Below, one piece after another: positions 1 through 8,120 of a stretch of DNA of 49,318 nt. The notes beneath the pieces are model-generated. The model had not been told where the DNA came from. It saw nothing but the letters and a program-made list of their open reading frames with translations, and made no database searches. The DNA comes from an uncultured delta proteobacterium (GTDB lineage Bacteria; Myxococcota_A; Polyangia; Polyangiales; Polyangiaceae). The stretch covers positions 1 to 49,318 of the forward strand of contig CAITIQ010000471.1 of assembly GCA_903892415.1 (NCBI GenBank), in the 5' to 3' direction. Every line of letters begins with the position of its first letter. Position 1 is the stretch's first letter. The translations under genes were made by a program, and so were the position numbers.

Positions 1-731
1 CAGTAGTTGAGCGACTCGCCGCAGCCACATTCCTTGGCGGAAGCAGCGGCCAAGGTGTCACAGGAGTAGGTCCCTGCGTCGGCGCCGCTCACGATCTCGT
101 AGTTGGTCGTGGTCTGAGCATCGAAGGCGCACACCTTGATGCTCTTGGCCGGGTCCGACTCCCAATACGGCAACACCTCGACGTAGCCCTCCTGGAAGAA
201 GGGACCCACGGCGTCGCTGCCAGCTGGTTCCGCGATCGGCATTCCGCTCGCGTCGTAGCCGAGCTGGGCCTGCGGCTTGTTCTGGCACATGTGGGTGCCG
301 TCCCCGCCGCGGAAGGCTTTGCGTTTACCGACGGAGCTAACCCCGTGAAGCTTCTCCCCGTCGATGGTGACGGTGGTCAAGCCAAAGCCAACCTCGGTGA
401 TCTGCACGCTGGGGTTGGTCCAAAGCAGCCCCTCGTGATAGCGGCGCAGCTGGCCTCGCAGCTCTTCCGAAGCGAGGTACTGATCGAGCAAGGCATCGGG
501 GAGCTCGTCGCTGCTGCCGAGGGCCTCGTAGTCCTCGAGCGACGGCACCACGCCGCGCAGATCGAGGGAGAGCCGCCTGAGCTGTCGTTCGATGGGCAAC
601 TCCGGGCCCACCGTTTCAAACTCCTCTTGCGTGCAAAGGTGGCCGCCTTGATCCGGCGCTCCTCCCAAAGCGAACTGTGGGAGCAACATGGCGGAAAGCA
701 GAAGCCCGTAGGAAAGCTGTCGCGCGCTCAT
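1..731 (-). CDS. DUF1549-like secreted protein, C-terminus cut by window edge
   Basis: An open frame starts at the ATG at 731 and runs without a stop through the left window edge, so about 243 residues are visible and the C-terminus is missing. Residues 1-23 look like a Sec signal peptide ending near FALG. The motif LRRLSLDLRGVVPSLEDYEA, followed by LLDQYLASEELRGQLRRYHE, resembles the start of DUF1549 (PSCyt2), a domain often found with cytochrome c domains in Planctomycetes and Myxococcota. Several cysteines follow (HMCQNK, KVCAF, YSCDT, ECGCG) and may form disulfides in the periplasm. The gene diverges from a lipoprotein with a CxxCH haem site, which fits a shared secreted redox or haem role. 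The exact function is unknown. Confidence 0.7.
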   Translation of the reverse strand, partial: MSARQLSYGLLLSAMLLPQFALGGAPDQGGHLCTQEEFETVGPELPIERQLRRLSLDLRGVVPSLEDYEALGSSDELPDALLDQYLASEELRGQLRRYHEGLLWTNPSVQITEVGFGLTTVTIDGEKLHGVSSVGKRKAFRGGDGTHMCQNKPQAQLGYDASGMPIAEPAGSDAVGPFFQEGYVEVLPYWESDPAKSIKVCAFDAQTTTNYEIVSGADAGTYSCDTLAAASAKECGCGESLNY

Positions 732-845
732 TGGCGCTCCGAGTAGAGCTTGCTGTTACCGCGGAGGCAAGGCTGCCCCGCTCGAGATACGAAGCTCGAG
801 ACACAAAAGCTGCGAGGCGGAGATTCGGCTAAGCTGGCGCCTGCG

Positions 846-2099
846 ATGGTGCTCCGAAGACTTTGTCCGCTGGTATTGCTCGTGGCGTGCGGTGACGACA
901 CCATCGTCGAGCCGCCGCCGCCCTCCGAGAAGGAGCTGTTGACGGTCGCGGAGGGCGAACCGATGCCCGCTGTCGAAACGGAGTTCATCGGGGCAACGCT
1001 GCCGGCCAACGCAACGGCGGTCGGCGCACTCGGGAATCAAGTGATCGTTGGCACCACGGTGGGCGCGCACGCAGGTCTTTTCGTGCCGGGGAGCCAGGGG
1101 GCGGCCGGTTCGATCGACACGCTCGCGCTCGGCCCGGCCGAGGCGCGGGTGAACGCGCTCGCTTCCTTTCAAGCGGGCCTGCTGGTGTTCATGCCCGGCA
1201 GCGTCGGGTTTACGAGCGGCGCTCCGGTGGAAGCACTCGCCGACGCCGAACCGCTCGCAGGTCTCGGAGTGACCGAGGTGACCTCCCGCAAGCTCGCCTC
1301 CGAAGGCGCGAGCCACATGCTGATCGCCGACAGCGCGGCGTTCGAGTTCGACGGTGAAGAGCTTTTGGACTGGAGCATCCCCGGAGAGACGGGCGCGCCC
1401 ACGGCAGCCGTGGCTCGCGAGGACCTGCTGCTGATCGCCTACGGCGAGCGGCTGTACGAGATCGATCGCGAAAGTAAGACGGGCGTCGCTGTCGAGCTCG
1501 AGGTCGGGCGAGTGAACGCCATCGCTTGTGAGAGTTCCTCGTGCGATGAGAGCTCGACGCTGTTCCTCGCCACCGAGCGCGGGCTGTGCGTCCGTCATTC
1601 GGCGGAGGCCTACACGCTCTACACTTTGACGAACTCGGCCGACGAGGGCACGTCGGTGCGCGGCTTTGCCTTGGATACCGTTTCGCAGCGGCTCTACGCG
1701 TGGTCGGATAGCGCGCTGCTGCAGGTGACGAGTGACGCCATCCCCCGAAAGATCGCCTCGCTCGAACCCGCCTCGTTGCCACGGGTGGGGGCGGTTGATG
1801 CGGCGGGTGACCTCTGGCTCGCGAGCGGTACGACGCTCTCGCGCTACGAGACCGGCGTGCCCTTGTCCTTCGCCACCGACGTCCTGCCGATCATGTCGGC
1901 CTACTGTGCGTCGTGTCACAAGGCGGGGATCAAAGGCGCACCGCCGATCGATTTCGAGGACTACGGGGTGGCCAAATCCAAGAGCGACCGCATCGTGGCG
2001 CGCATGGCCGACGGAACGATGCCTCCGGCTGGCTCCGCAGCGGTTCCTGCGGACAAGTTCAAGGTCGTCCAGCTTTGGGCGGCCGAACCTTCGCCTTAG
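846..2099 (+). CDS. Lipoprotein with C-terminal c-type haem motif
   Basis: The ATG at 846 gives a short signal peptide with a lipobox ending LLVAC (Cys15) followed by Gly-Asp-Asp, so an exported lipoprotein is expected. The frame stays open further upstream, but only this start gives a signal sequence. Residues about 40-340 carry repeated beta-rich segments of the kind seen in propellers (for example LLIAYGERLYEIDRES and LWLASGTTLSRYETG). Near the C-terminus FATDVLPIMSAYCASCHKAG contains one CxxCH haem site (Cys354-His358), and MPPAG further on could supply the axial Met. The gene is divergent from the DUF1549-like gene and overlaps the convergent ASCH gene by 41 bp. Substrate and redox partner are not evident. 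Confidence 0.8.
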   Translation: MVLRRLCPLVLLVACGDDTIVEPPPPSEKELLTVAEGEPMPAVETEFIGATLPANATAVGALGNQVIVGTTVGAHAGLFVPGSQGAAGSIDTLALGPAEARVNALASFQAGLLVFMPGSVGFTSGAPVEALADAEPLAGLGVTEVTSRKLASEGASHMLIADSAAFEFDGEELLDWSIPGETGAPTAAVAREDLLLIAYGERLYEIDRESKTGVAVELEVGRVNAIACESSSCDESSTLFLATERGLCVRHSAEAYTLYTLTNSADEGTSVRGFALDTVSQRLYAWSDSALLQVTSDAIPRKIASLEPASLPRVGAVDAAGDLWLASGTTLSRYETGVPLSFATDVLPIMSAYCASCHKAGIKGAPPIDFEDYGVAKSKSDRIVARMADGTMPPAGSAAVPADKFKVVQLWAAEPSP

Positions 2100-2703
2100 C
2101 TCGTTTCGGCGGCTCGGCGACGGTAAGCCAGGCGTGGCCGCGGGGTGAAACCTCGTAGCCAACCTCGAAGCTTTGTGTGAGGCCGAGCTTCTTGAGCTTG
2201 ACCACCCGGGCTTTGAATTCGGGCGTGGGAAGATCGAAGTGTGGTGCCAACTTCGAGGCCGCGACGCGCGGATGTTCGCGGATCAAGAGCAAGGTGCGCA
2301 GGGTCCACGGCTCGCTGCTATCCAACTTCGCCACCGCTTTCTCGAGCTCGCGTCGCGCGTCTTCGCTGAGGCTGGCTTCGAGTGCGGTCTCCACGCGGTC
2401 GCCATCTCCGCCGTAGTGGAGCTCCACCCGATACACCGTTGCCTCTGGCGGCAGCGGCTCCGGGGCCGCCTCTAGCATGTAGGCCAGGAGCTCGGCCTTC
2501 GACGCAAATCCGGAGCGACGTGCATCTTCCGCGCTGATCTCGGCGACCGTGACTTGCGCGAGCGCGTCCACCTCGAGCACGCCGATCGGGTGGCAGCGAT
2601 AGCGCCCCGCCGGTCGCACGAGCGGCTTTTTCCAACGACGAAAGGTGAGCGTGACCGAGCCGTCGCGGAGCCCTGCGTGAAAACGCTTCTGGAACAGCAG
2701 CAT
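2059..2703 (-). CDS. ASCH-domain protein
   Basis: A 214-residue protein starting at the ATG at 2703; an upstream extension of the frame lacks plausible protein sequence. The N-terminal part (MLLFQKRFHAGLRDGSVTLT, then RRWKKPLV, YRCHPIGVLEV and VTVAEISAEDARRSGF) matches the ASCH fold, an RNA-binding PUA-like domain. The C-terminal half, from about residue 125, reads like a winged-helix segment (TLRTLLLIREHPRVAASKLA, then FKARVVKLKKLGL). A role in RNA or nucleotide binding is likely, but no target can be named. Its 3' end overlaps the convergent haem lipoprotein gene by 41 bp. The start lies 52 bp from the divergent DNA glycosylase gene, so the two may share a promoter region. Confidence 0.75.
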   Translation of the reverse strand: MLLFQKRFHAGLRDGSVTLTFRRWKKPLVRPAGRYRCHPIGVLEVDALAQVTVAEISAEDARRSGFASKAELLAYMLEAAPEPLPPEATVYRVELHYGGDGDRVETALEASLSEDARRELEKAVAKLDSSEPWTLRTLLLIREHPRVAASKLAPHFDLPTPEFKARVVKLKKLGLTQSFEVGYEVSPRGHAWLTVAEPPKRAKAKVRPPKAGRP

Positions 2704-2755
2704 CGCTCGCGAAGTTAGCGGTAAAGCGCTCGCAGCTGACGGACTTCGTGATGGC

Positions 2756-3721
2756 GTGCGCCGCTGGTGCGACACTGCGGTGGTGGAGCCCGATTCATCC
2801 CGCCTCGTCGAGAGCGCGCTGCCCATCGATCTAGAGCTGAGCTTGGGACCGCTGTGTCGCGGCAGTCATGACCCGGTGATGCGCAGGCGCGCCAAGAACG
2901 AATTCGTCCGCGCCATTCGCACGAGCGAAGGGCCGGTCACGCTGCGCTTCGTTCAGCGTTCGGCGACCACCGTTCACGTGGAGGCGTTTGGTCCTGGGCA
3001 CCTCTTCGCGATCGAACATTGTCCGGACTTCGTCGGCGCCAACGACTCGCTCGAGGGGTTTGAACCAAGCGGGCCGGTGGCAGACCTGCACCGGCGCTTC
3101 GCTGGGTTGCGCATGATTCGCTCGCGGACGCTGTTCCAGAACCTGCTCGTCTCGGTCTTGGAGCAGAAGGTGCACGGCAAAGATGCGTTCATGAGCTACC
3201 GGGCGATCGTGCGTGAGCTCGGTGAGCCAGCTCCCGGGCCCTTCGAGCTGTGGTTGACCCCCGAGCCCGCGCTGCTCGGGACCCAGCCGTCGTTTCGCAT
3301 GCGCGAGTTCGGCGTCGATGCAAAACGAAGCTCCGCGCTGCAGTTTGCAGCCAGACGCGCGGCCCGGCTCGAGAAGCTTTGCGAAGGCCCGGTCGCGGAG
3401 GCCCACCGCTATCTGCGCGCGATGCCTGGCATCGGCGTTTGGACGGCGGCGGAGGTCTTGAGACCGACGATGGGCGATGCCGACGCCGTCTCGGTGGGAG
3501 ACTTCCACGTGCCCAACATGGTTGCGTGGCACCTCGCGGGCGAAGCACGCGCCGACGACGCTCGCATGCTGGAGCTGCTCGAGCCGTTCAGTGGACATCG
3601 CGGTCGGGTGGTGGCGCTGCTGGGCGCGCTTGGTCAGGGGGCTCCGAAGTTCGGGCCAAGGTCTGGTCTGCGGCCCTTCGTCGCTGGCGCGATTCGGCCT
3701 TTTCGCAAGGGATCTTGGTGA
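2756..3721 (+). CDS. DNA-3-methyladenine glycosylase-like protein (HhH-GPD family)
   Basis: A helix-hairpin-helix glycosylase of the AlkA/OGG family that would remove damaged bases by cutting the N-glycosidic bond. The core reads LFQNLLVSVLEQKV, then the HhH motif LRAMPGIGVWTAAEV, followed by DADAVSVGDFHVPN, in which the Asp after VG is the expected catalytic residue. An N-terminal beta-rich segment of about 90 residues fits the AlkA-like N-terminal domain. No FeS-cluster cysteines of the EndoIII type are seen. The GTG at 2756 is the longest start; GTGs at 2780 and 2783 are equally possible and lose only 8-9 residues. The gene is divergent from the ASCH gene. Family assignment is firm; substrate range is not. 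Confidence 0.88.
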   Translation: MRRWCDTAVVEPDSSRLVESALPIDLELSLGPLCRGSHDPVMRRRAKNEFVRAIRTSEGPVTLRFVQRSATTVHVEAFGPGHLFAIEHCPDFVGANDSLEGFEPSGPVADLHRRFAGLRMIRSRTLFQNLLVSVLEQKVHGKDAFMSYRAIVRELGEPAPGPFELWLTPEPALLGTQPSFRMREFGVDAKRSSALQFAARRAARLEKLCEGPVAEAHRYLRAMPGIGVWTAAEVLRPTMGDADAVSVGDFHVPNMVAWHLAGEARADDARMLELLEPFSGHRGRVVALLGALGQGAPKFGPRSGLRPFVAGAIRPFRKGSW

Positions 3722-3814
3722 GCCGCGCGAGCGCTTGCATGAGGACTTATTGAAGCGACAACGCTGTTCGCCGGAAACTGGACAGACTCGTAGGTACTGA
3801 TTAGACAGACAGGC

Positions 3815-4111
3815 ATGAACAAAGCACTGAACGCACTGAACACGACGACTGAACGCCAGGTGTTGGTGATGCTCTTCGACTTTGCGCGACGGGACGTTCA
3901 CGCCACGGTGATTCGGCTCGTGCAAGCCATCGGCAGCGACCGTCAATCGGTGGAGGCCGCTCTCGAGCGCCTTGATGCGCACGGCCTGGTGGACCGCGAG
4001 AAGGTTCGCCTTTCGATGCAGGGCCTGGCGACGGCGATGTTTCTCGGTGCGCCGGTGCTCCAGCGCAAGTCGAGCGGCGCGCCCAAGGTTGCTACCAAGC
4101 GCGCCGCTTGA
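3815..4111 (+). CDS. Small winged-helix DNA-binding protein
   Basis: A 98-residue protein. Residues about 10-70 form a winged-helix pattern: helix ERQVLVMLFDFARRD, recognition region GSDRQSVEAALERLDAHGLV and wing DREKVRLSMQGLATA. The C-terminal 25 residues are Lys/Ala-rich (KSSGAPKVATKRAA) and may be disordered and DNA- or RNA-contacting. It stands alone between the glycosylase and the endonuclease/phosphatase-fold lipoprotein, in the same direction as both, with 93 and 79 bp gaps. It is probably a transcriptional regulator of MarR-like or related type. No effector-binding domain is present, and no operator can be assigned. Confidence 0.75.
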   Translation: MNKALNALNTTTERQVLVMLFDFARRDVHATVIRLVQAIGSDRQSVEAALERLDAHGLVDREKVRLSMQGLATAMFLGAPVLQRKSSGAPKVATKRAA

Positions 4112-4190
4112 AGGCAGCGCGTTGGGGCTCGAACGGCGAAGGCGCAGTTCAGGGATTGACGGGGCCAGGTCGACCCAGCACAGCCATTGG

Positions 4191-5108
4191 ATGCGCGCTT
4201 CGTTCTGCGTCTTGGCTCTCCTCGGGACTCTTGCATGCGGTAGCGAAAGCACTTCGACTTCGGCCGCCACGGGCGCTGAAGCAGGCGGTGGCAGTGGTGG
4301 AGCGCTGGCCGGTGGCGGCGGAGAAGGTACTGGCGGCGCCCCCGCAGACCCGTCGATCCGCGTGCTCACCTGGAATCTCGAGCACTTCCCCAAAACCGAG
4401 AACACCGTCGCAGGCATCGTCTCGGTGCTCGAGCAAACCAAGCCCGACATCGTCGGGGTCCAGGAGATCGACGATCTCTCGCAGTGGGAACAACTCGATC
4501 AGACGTTGTCGGAGTACGGGGCGATCACGGCCTCCTCGGGTGACGGCTTTGCTCGCGTTGGCCTGCTCTACCGCCAAGCTCGGGTGAACCTTGGGGAAGT
4601 GGAGACGCTGTTCGCCAACGATTCGTATGCGTTCCCTCGGCCTGTGCTCAAAGCGCGGGTCCGGTCCGTAGAGAATCCGGAGCATGATTTTGTGTTTGGG
4701 GTCGTGCATCTGAAGGCCACGCTCGACGATGAGAGTCTGGCGCGACGGCGTGACGCCTGTGAGAAGCTGGACCTCTGGGTGCGCACTGCAGCTCAGAACG
4801 GGGTGGACTCTGAGTTCGTCATTGCTGGAGACTGGAATGACCAGCTCACTGACAGCGCCCAGTACAACGCCTTCGGTCCGCTGCTCACCCTGGAAGGGAG
4901 CAGCTTCCTCACCTTGCCCCTCGAACAACAAGGCGCTTTCAGCTACCTGCCGTTCGAAAGCTTCATCGACCACGTCTTCGTCTTCGGCGACCCGACGCTC
5001 GGAACCTCCGACGCCCAAGTCGTAGCGGCCGATGAGTTTGTGCCGTTATACGAGGCCAACGTTTCGGACCACCTTCCGGTGTTGGCCACCTTGCGCTTTG
5101 CGCCCTGA
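4191..5108 (+). CDS. Endonuclease/exonuclease/phosphatase-fold lipoprotein
   Basis: The ATG at 4191 gives a signal peptide with lipobox ending GTLAC (Cys16). A linker rich in Gly, Ser and Ala follows (about residues 25-50), as in many myxobacterial lipoproteins. From residue 55 the EEP (exonuclease-endonuclease-phosphatase) fold is complete: LTWNLEHF, DIVGVQEIDD, the HLKAT histidine, VIAGDWNDQ and the closing NVSDHLPVLATL with the catalytic Asp-His pair. The protein is likely an extracellular or periplasmic metal-dependent nuclease or phosphodiesterase; the fold does not separate DNase from lipid or sugar phosphatase activity. The frame is open upstream of 4191, but that part is non-protein-like. 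It ends 3 bp from the convergent channel-like gene. Confidence 0.88.
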   Translation: MRASFCVLALLGTLACGSESTSTSAATGAEAGGGSGGALAGGGGEGTGGAPADPSIRVLTWNLEHFPKTENTVAGIVSVLEQTKPDIVGVQEIDDLSQWEQLDQTLSEYGAITASSGDGFARVGLLYRQARVNLGEVETLFANDSYAFPRPVLKARVRSVENPEHDFVFGVVHLKATLDDESLARRRDACEKLDLWVRTAAQNGVDSEFVIAGDWNDQLTDSAQYNAFGPLLTLEGSSFLTLPLEQQGAFSYLPFESFIDHVFVFGDPTLGTSDAQVVAADEFVPLYEANVSDHLPVLATLRFAP

Positions 5109-5111
5109 CCT

Positions 5112-6152
5112 TTACTCGATTCCGCGCCGCGTCTTCGCCAGATCCCGCGCCAAACAGTCGATTACGATGGTGTCGGCTAGTTGGACCTCGGTGTCGCGTC
5201 GCACCCGCTCGTAGCTCTCGGTCCCTTCGCGCTTCAGGCTGGTGACCCGTACGCCGTGGTCTTCCTCGAACTCGCTGACGAGTTGCGACTTCGACCCTTG
5301 GCGGACCACCAACTCGATCACCACGTGAACGTCGCTGCCGATCTCGTAGACGCTGCGCACGCCCTGTTCGGTGGCTTGCAGCGCTACCAAAGGAGCGGCC
5401 AGCGCGCTGGTCGAGAAGGTCTCGTCGAGATCGAGCACCCCCCCGACCTTGGTGGCCAAGCCCTGATCGAACATGCGCAAAACCACGCGGATCGACTTGT
5501 TGACCTTCTTGGCGTCGATGGCGACCTCGAGATTCACGAGGTCGTTGTCGGTGGCACATACGACGGCGCGCGCGTGCTCGATGCCTGCCTGCAGGAGGAG
5601 ATCGTCGCGACGCGCATCCCCTTGAATCACCGGAATTCCCATCGCCCGCACATGCTCGAGGAAGCTCTCGTCCTTTGCCTCGATGGCAACGATCGGTCGA
5701 CCAAGCTGTTGAAGCGCTTGCACCACGCGGTACCCGACATGACCGAGTCCGCACACCACGACGTGATCTTTCATTCTGGCACTCATGATTCTGACCCACA
5801 GCGCCCGGCGCTCGTCCCCATCGAGCAGTGAGGCTCCCACTTTGACGACGCCCTCGGCGATGGCGATTGTGCCAACCAGCGGGGTGATCCAAAAGATCGC
5901 CCGCGCGACCGGGGCTGCTGGCAATGGCGCCGTCGGTTGGAAGAAGACCTGCATGTACATGGCGTACAGCTCTTCTCCGAAGGTGCGCGTTGGCTCGCCG
6001 ACCCGATGCATGTCCCACTGCACGACGATGGCCGCGAGCAAGGTGTAGAGCACGATCACAAGAATGGGCGGCAATAACCGCTTGGCGACATGAGCGAGCA
6101 CCAGCAAGGTGACCGCTCGCGGCTCATTCAGGTCGGAGCTTGATCGTGCCAT
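5112..6152 (-). CDS. TrkA-N (RCK) domain channel-like membrane protein
   Basis: A 346-residue protein with two transmembrane helices at about residues 27-46 and 84-106 and a region between them where a K+ channel pore loop would lie. A RCK_N Rossmann domain follows (VVVCGLGHVGYRVV, GxGxxG at 135-140; VIQGDARRDDLL; VVCATDNDLVNLEV), then a C-terminal part (VIELVVRQGSKSQLV) that may be RCK_C-like. This order is that of Kch/MthK-type channels, but the pore segment (FGEELYAMYMQVFFQPTAP) has no TVGYG or similar selectivity filter. It could be a diverged channel, a channel for another ion, or an NAD-binding membrane sensor. It is convergent with the nuclease-fold lipoprotein and lies 23 bp upstream of the glutaredoxin-like gene's stop. 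Confidence 0.82.
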   Translation of the reverse strand: MARSSSDLNEPRAVTLLVLAHVAKRLLPPILVIVLYTLLAAIVVQWDMHRVGEPTRTFGEELYAMYMQVFFQPTAPLPAAPVARAIFWITPLVGTIAIAEGVVKVGASLLDGDERRALWVRIMSARMKDHVVVCGLGHVGYRVVQALQQLGRPIVAIEAKDESFLEHVRAMGIPVIQGDARRDDLLLQAGIEHARAVVCATDNDLVNLEVAIDAKKVNKSIRVVLRMFDQGLATKVGGVLDLDETFSTSALAAPLVALQATEQGVRSVYEIGSDVHVVIELVVRQGSKSQLVSEFEEDHGVRVTSLKREGTESYERVRRDTEVQLADTIVIDCLARDLAKTRRGIE

Positions 6153-6176
6153 GGCCTGCGACTCTGGACGACGAAC

Positions 6177-6653
6177 TCAGCTCGTGACCGAACCTTGTGC
6201 CGAGTTCTCGACGCCAAGCAATGCGTCCAGCTGACCGTCCTTGTCCTTTTTCACCAGCTCGTCGAAGCTGCCCAAATAGACCCCGCGAACGTAGACGTAG
6301 GGCGTCTTGTAGCTCTTGGTCTCACGGATCAACCGCTGCTCGAAGCCGCGGTGGTCTTCATCGTCGATGTCGATCATCCGCGCGGCCAGCGACTTCTGTT
6401 GGATCAAACGCACGGCCATCCCGCTGCGGTCGCAGCTGCGTTTGCCGTAGATCTGCACTGCCAGCCCAGGATCGCCCAGCGGCTTCTCCTCGGTTACAGC
6501 GACGACCGGAGCGGCCGCAAACGGGTCCGTCGGAGTGAGCGGCGCCGGAATGTCGGCGAGGCGTCGACGGGGCTGTTTGCGGAAACGATCCATCGCTACA
6601 TCGGCCCGCGTCACCAAGCTGTCTACGACGTCCACCCAATCGCGCTTCGGCAT
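6177..6653 (-). CDS. Glutaredoxin-like protein with CDRS site
   Basis: A 158-residue protein from the ATG at 6653. Residues 1-62 form an N-terminal extension rich in Arg, Pro and Ala, without a signal peptide. Residues 64-150 have the thioredoxin/glutaredoxin fold: AVQIYGKRSCDRSGMAV with the active-site Cys74 in a C-x-x-S motif, then KTPYVYVRGVYLGSFDEL with the cis-Pro (Pro118) and the glycine turn after it. The second active-site cysteine is Ser77, so a monothiol mechanism is expected (glutathione-dependent reduction, or FeS handling as in monothiol glutaredoxins), although the usual CGFS is not kept. It follows the next gene in the same direction with a 41 bp gap and may be cotranscribed with it. 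Confidence 0.78.
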   Translation of the reverse strand: MPKRDWVDVVDSLVTRADVAMDRFRKQPRRRLADIPAPLTPTDPFAAAPVVAVTEEKPLGDPGLAVQIYGKRSCDRSGMAVRLIQQKSLAARMIDIDDEDHRGFEQRLIRETKSYKTPYVYVRGVYLGSFDELVKKDKDGQLDALLGVENSAQGSVTS

Positions 6654-6694
6654 GGCAGCGCAGTACCATCGCAGATGCCTCCGGGGAAGCGCGC

Positions 6695-7324
6695 TCAGTC
6701 GTTCCAGCGCACGAGGGCACGACAAAGCGGAGCGCCCGTAGAGACGCAGCCGACCCGCTCGACCACCACATTTCTTGCGCCCATGGCCTGGAAGGTGGCG
6801 CGCATCGTCTCGGTGGTGACGACGCAAAGCCAGGGGTGGTGGCCGGGCCAGTCTTGGATCGTCGAGTCTGCGAGCCCGGCCGAGGAAATGACGATCTTCC
6901 GTATGCCGGTGCTGTGCAGCATGTTCCACGCGCGCTGGATGTGGCGCGCGTAGAGTTTGGGACTTGCGACCATGCGAAAGAGGTACTGGTAGATGCCGCG
7001 CGTGAGCTTCGCGACCGCTGCTTCGCTGGCCTCGGCGATCAGCTTGTGCATCTCCTGCGGGCATTCCTCCGCCATGGTGTCGAGCACGGCGTGAATCAGC
7101 TTCACCGGGTACCAGTCGGTGCCAACCAAGCCCAACGCTGGCCGATCGAACCACACGAGATCGGCGGTTCCGGCAGGAAGCCTAGCGCGCAGCCCGTGGT
7201 AGTAGCCGGTTCCGCGGTGCTTCTCGTACCAGAGCAGAAACTCGCGCACCGTCGCGCCCTTCATCGCGGGGGCTGGCCCGCTAGCCAGCGAGCCTGACCC
7301 GTTCGGGTCGTCGGCATGGCGCAT
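6695..7324 (-). CDS. Hypothetical protein, possibly DUF2378-like
   Basis: A soluble protein of about 209 residues from the ATG at 7324; the ATG at 7264 (MKGATVREFLLWYEKHRG) is an equally good start. Conserved-looking stretches are DWYPVKLIHAVLDTM, a helical region ending GIYQYLFRMVASPKLY, DWPGHHPWLCVVTTETM and a C-terminal VGCVSTGAPLCRALVRW. The layout (a YP box, helices, then a beta-rich C-terminus ending in a Cys and a Trp) recalls the myxobacterial DUF2378/TIGR02265 paralogous family and the V4R sensor fold, but this is judged by eye. No catalytic motif is visible. It lies upstream of the glutaredoxin-like gene and diverges from the histidine phosphatase gene. Confidence 0.6.
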   Translation of the reverse strand: MRHADDPNGSGSLASGPAPAMKGATVREFLLWYEKHRGTGYYHGLRARLPAGTADLVWFDRPALGLVGTDWYPVKLIHAVLDTMAEECPQEMHKLIAEASEAAVAKLTRGIYQYLFRMVASPKLYARHIQRAWNMLHSTGIRKIVISSAGLADSTIQDWPGHHPWLCVVTTETMRATFQAMGARNVVVERVGCVSTGAPLCRALVRWND

Positions 7325-7430
7325 GGCTGTAGCATAGGCCTCTCCGTTCGGTTCGTCAGGCAGATCCTTGCTCGCGCCAATCCTCCCGCAGAGGAACACG
7401 ATCCCTCGGTTCCGAGGTACCCTGCCCGTC

Positions 7431-7438
7431 AAAGGAGG
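7431..7438 (+). promoter_or_regulatory. Strong ribosome binding site fixing a TTG start
   Basis: The sequence AAAGGAGG ends 4 nt before the TTG at 7443. It decides the start of the histidine phosphatase, because the frame stays open 25 codons further upstream with a sequence that does not fit the family. Confidence 0.7.
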
Positions 7439-7442
7439 TTTC

Positions 7443-8120
7443 TTGGAGATTGTCTTCGTTCGCCACGGTCAGCCGGAGTGGATCGCGGACGGCAGGCCCC
7501 AGATGGACCCGAGGCTCACCGAGCTGGGGAGGGTCCAATCACAGAGGGTGGCCGAGCGGCTCGCGAAGCGCGGCGCCAATCATTTTTGGACCTCGCCGGC
7601 AAGGCGCGCTCGCGAGACGGCCGAGCCTTTCGCCGAGCGCATGGGCAGTGCTGCGAAGGTGGTCGAGGATTTGGTCGAGCTGAAGTTGCCGGACTGGTCC
7701 GACCGTGAGCCCAACGTGATCGCCGAGACGTTCCTAAAAGCCCGTTCGCGGCCGCCCAAGGCTTGGTGGCAGGGGATGCCCGGGGGCGAGGACTTCGCGA
7801 CCTTTCAGGCTCGCGTGCGCAAGGCGTTGCTCACGCAGTTGGAGGGGCTCGGCGTGAAGCTCGTGGACGAGGAGCACTCGCTATTCCACGTGCCCCCGGA
7901 TCTTGGCCGCGTCGTGGTGTTCGGCCACGGCGGGACGAACAGCGTCGCCATGACTGTGCTTCTTGGCGTTCCGAGCGTGCCTTGGGAGTGGGAACGGTTC
8001 ATGCTCCATCACACCGGGATCCTTCGGCTCAAGGCCGTGCCCATCGGGCCGGCCCACATCTTCAGTGTGCGCGCGTTCAATGACTGTGAACACCTCGAGA
8101 AAGCCCAAAGAACTGCTTAG
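7443..8120 (+). CDS. Histidine phosphatase family protein (phosphoglycerate mutase-like)
   Basis: A 225-residue member of the histidine phosphatase superfamily. The TTG start at 7443 has a strong ribosome binding site and places the family motif IVFVRHGQPEW at the very N-terminus, with the phosphohistidine His8 in RHG. ELGRVQSQRVAERL and WTSPARRARETAEPFAERM contain the expected second Arg, and VVVFGHGGTN carries the second catalytic His (about 162). The enzyme should act as a cytoplasmic phosphatase or mutase; the substrate (sugar phosphate, nucleotide or other) cannot be read from the sequence. Its last 41 bp overlap the DUF3108 lipoprotein gene, which suggests translational coupling. Confidence 0.88.
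   Translation: MEIVFVRHGQPEWIADGRPQMDPRLTELGRVQSQRVAERLAKRGANHFWTSPARRARETAEPFAERMGSAAKVVEDLVELKLPDWSDREPNVIAETFLKARSRPPKAWWQGMPGGEDFATFQARVRKALLTQLEGLGVKLVDEEHSLFHVPPDLGRVVVFGHGGTNSVAMTVLLGVPSVPWEWERFMLHHTGILRLKAVPIGPAHIFSVRAFNDCEHLEKAQRTA

Noticed and set aside
756..2162. A 468-codon open frame on the minus strand
   Set aside because: It is the antisense shadow of the haem lipoprotein gene. Its protein is Arg/His-rich with no domain, as expected for antisense of GC-rich codons, while the plus strand has a lipobox and CxxCH.
2831..4450. A 539-codon open frame on the minus strand
   Set aside because: It lies antisense to the glycosylase, winged-helix and nuclease-fold genes, which all have clear family motifs. 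Its composition is of shadow type.
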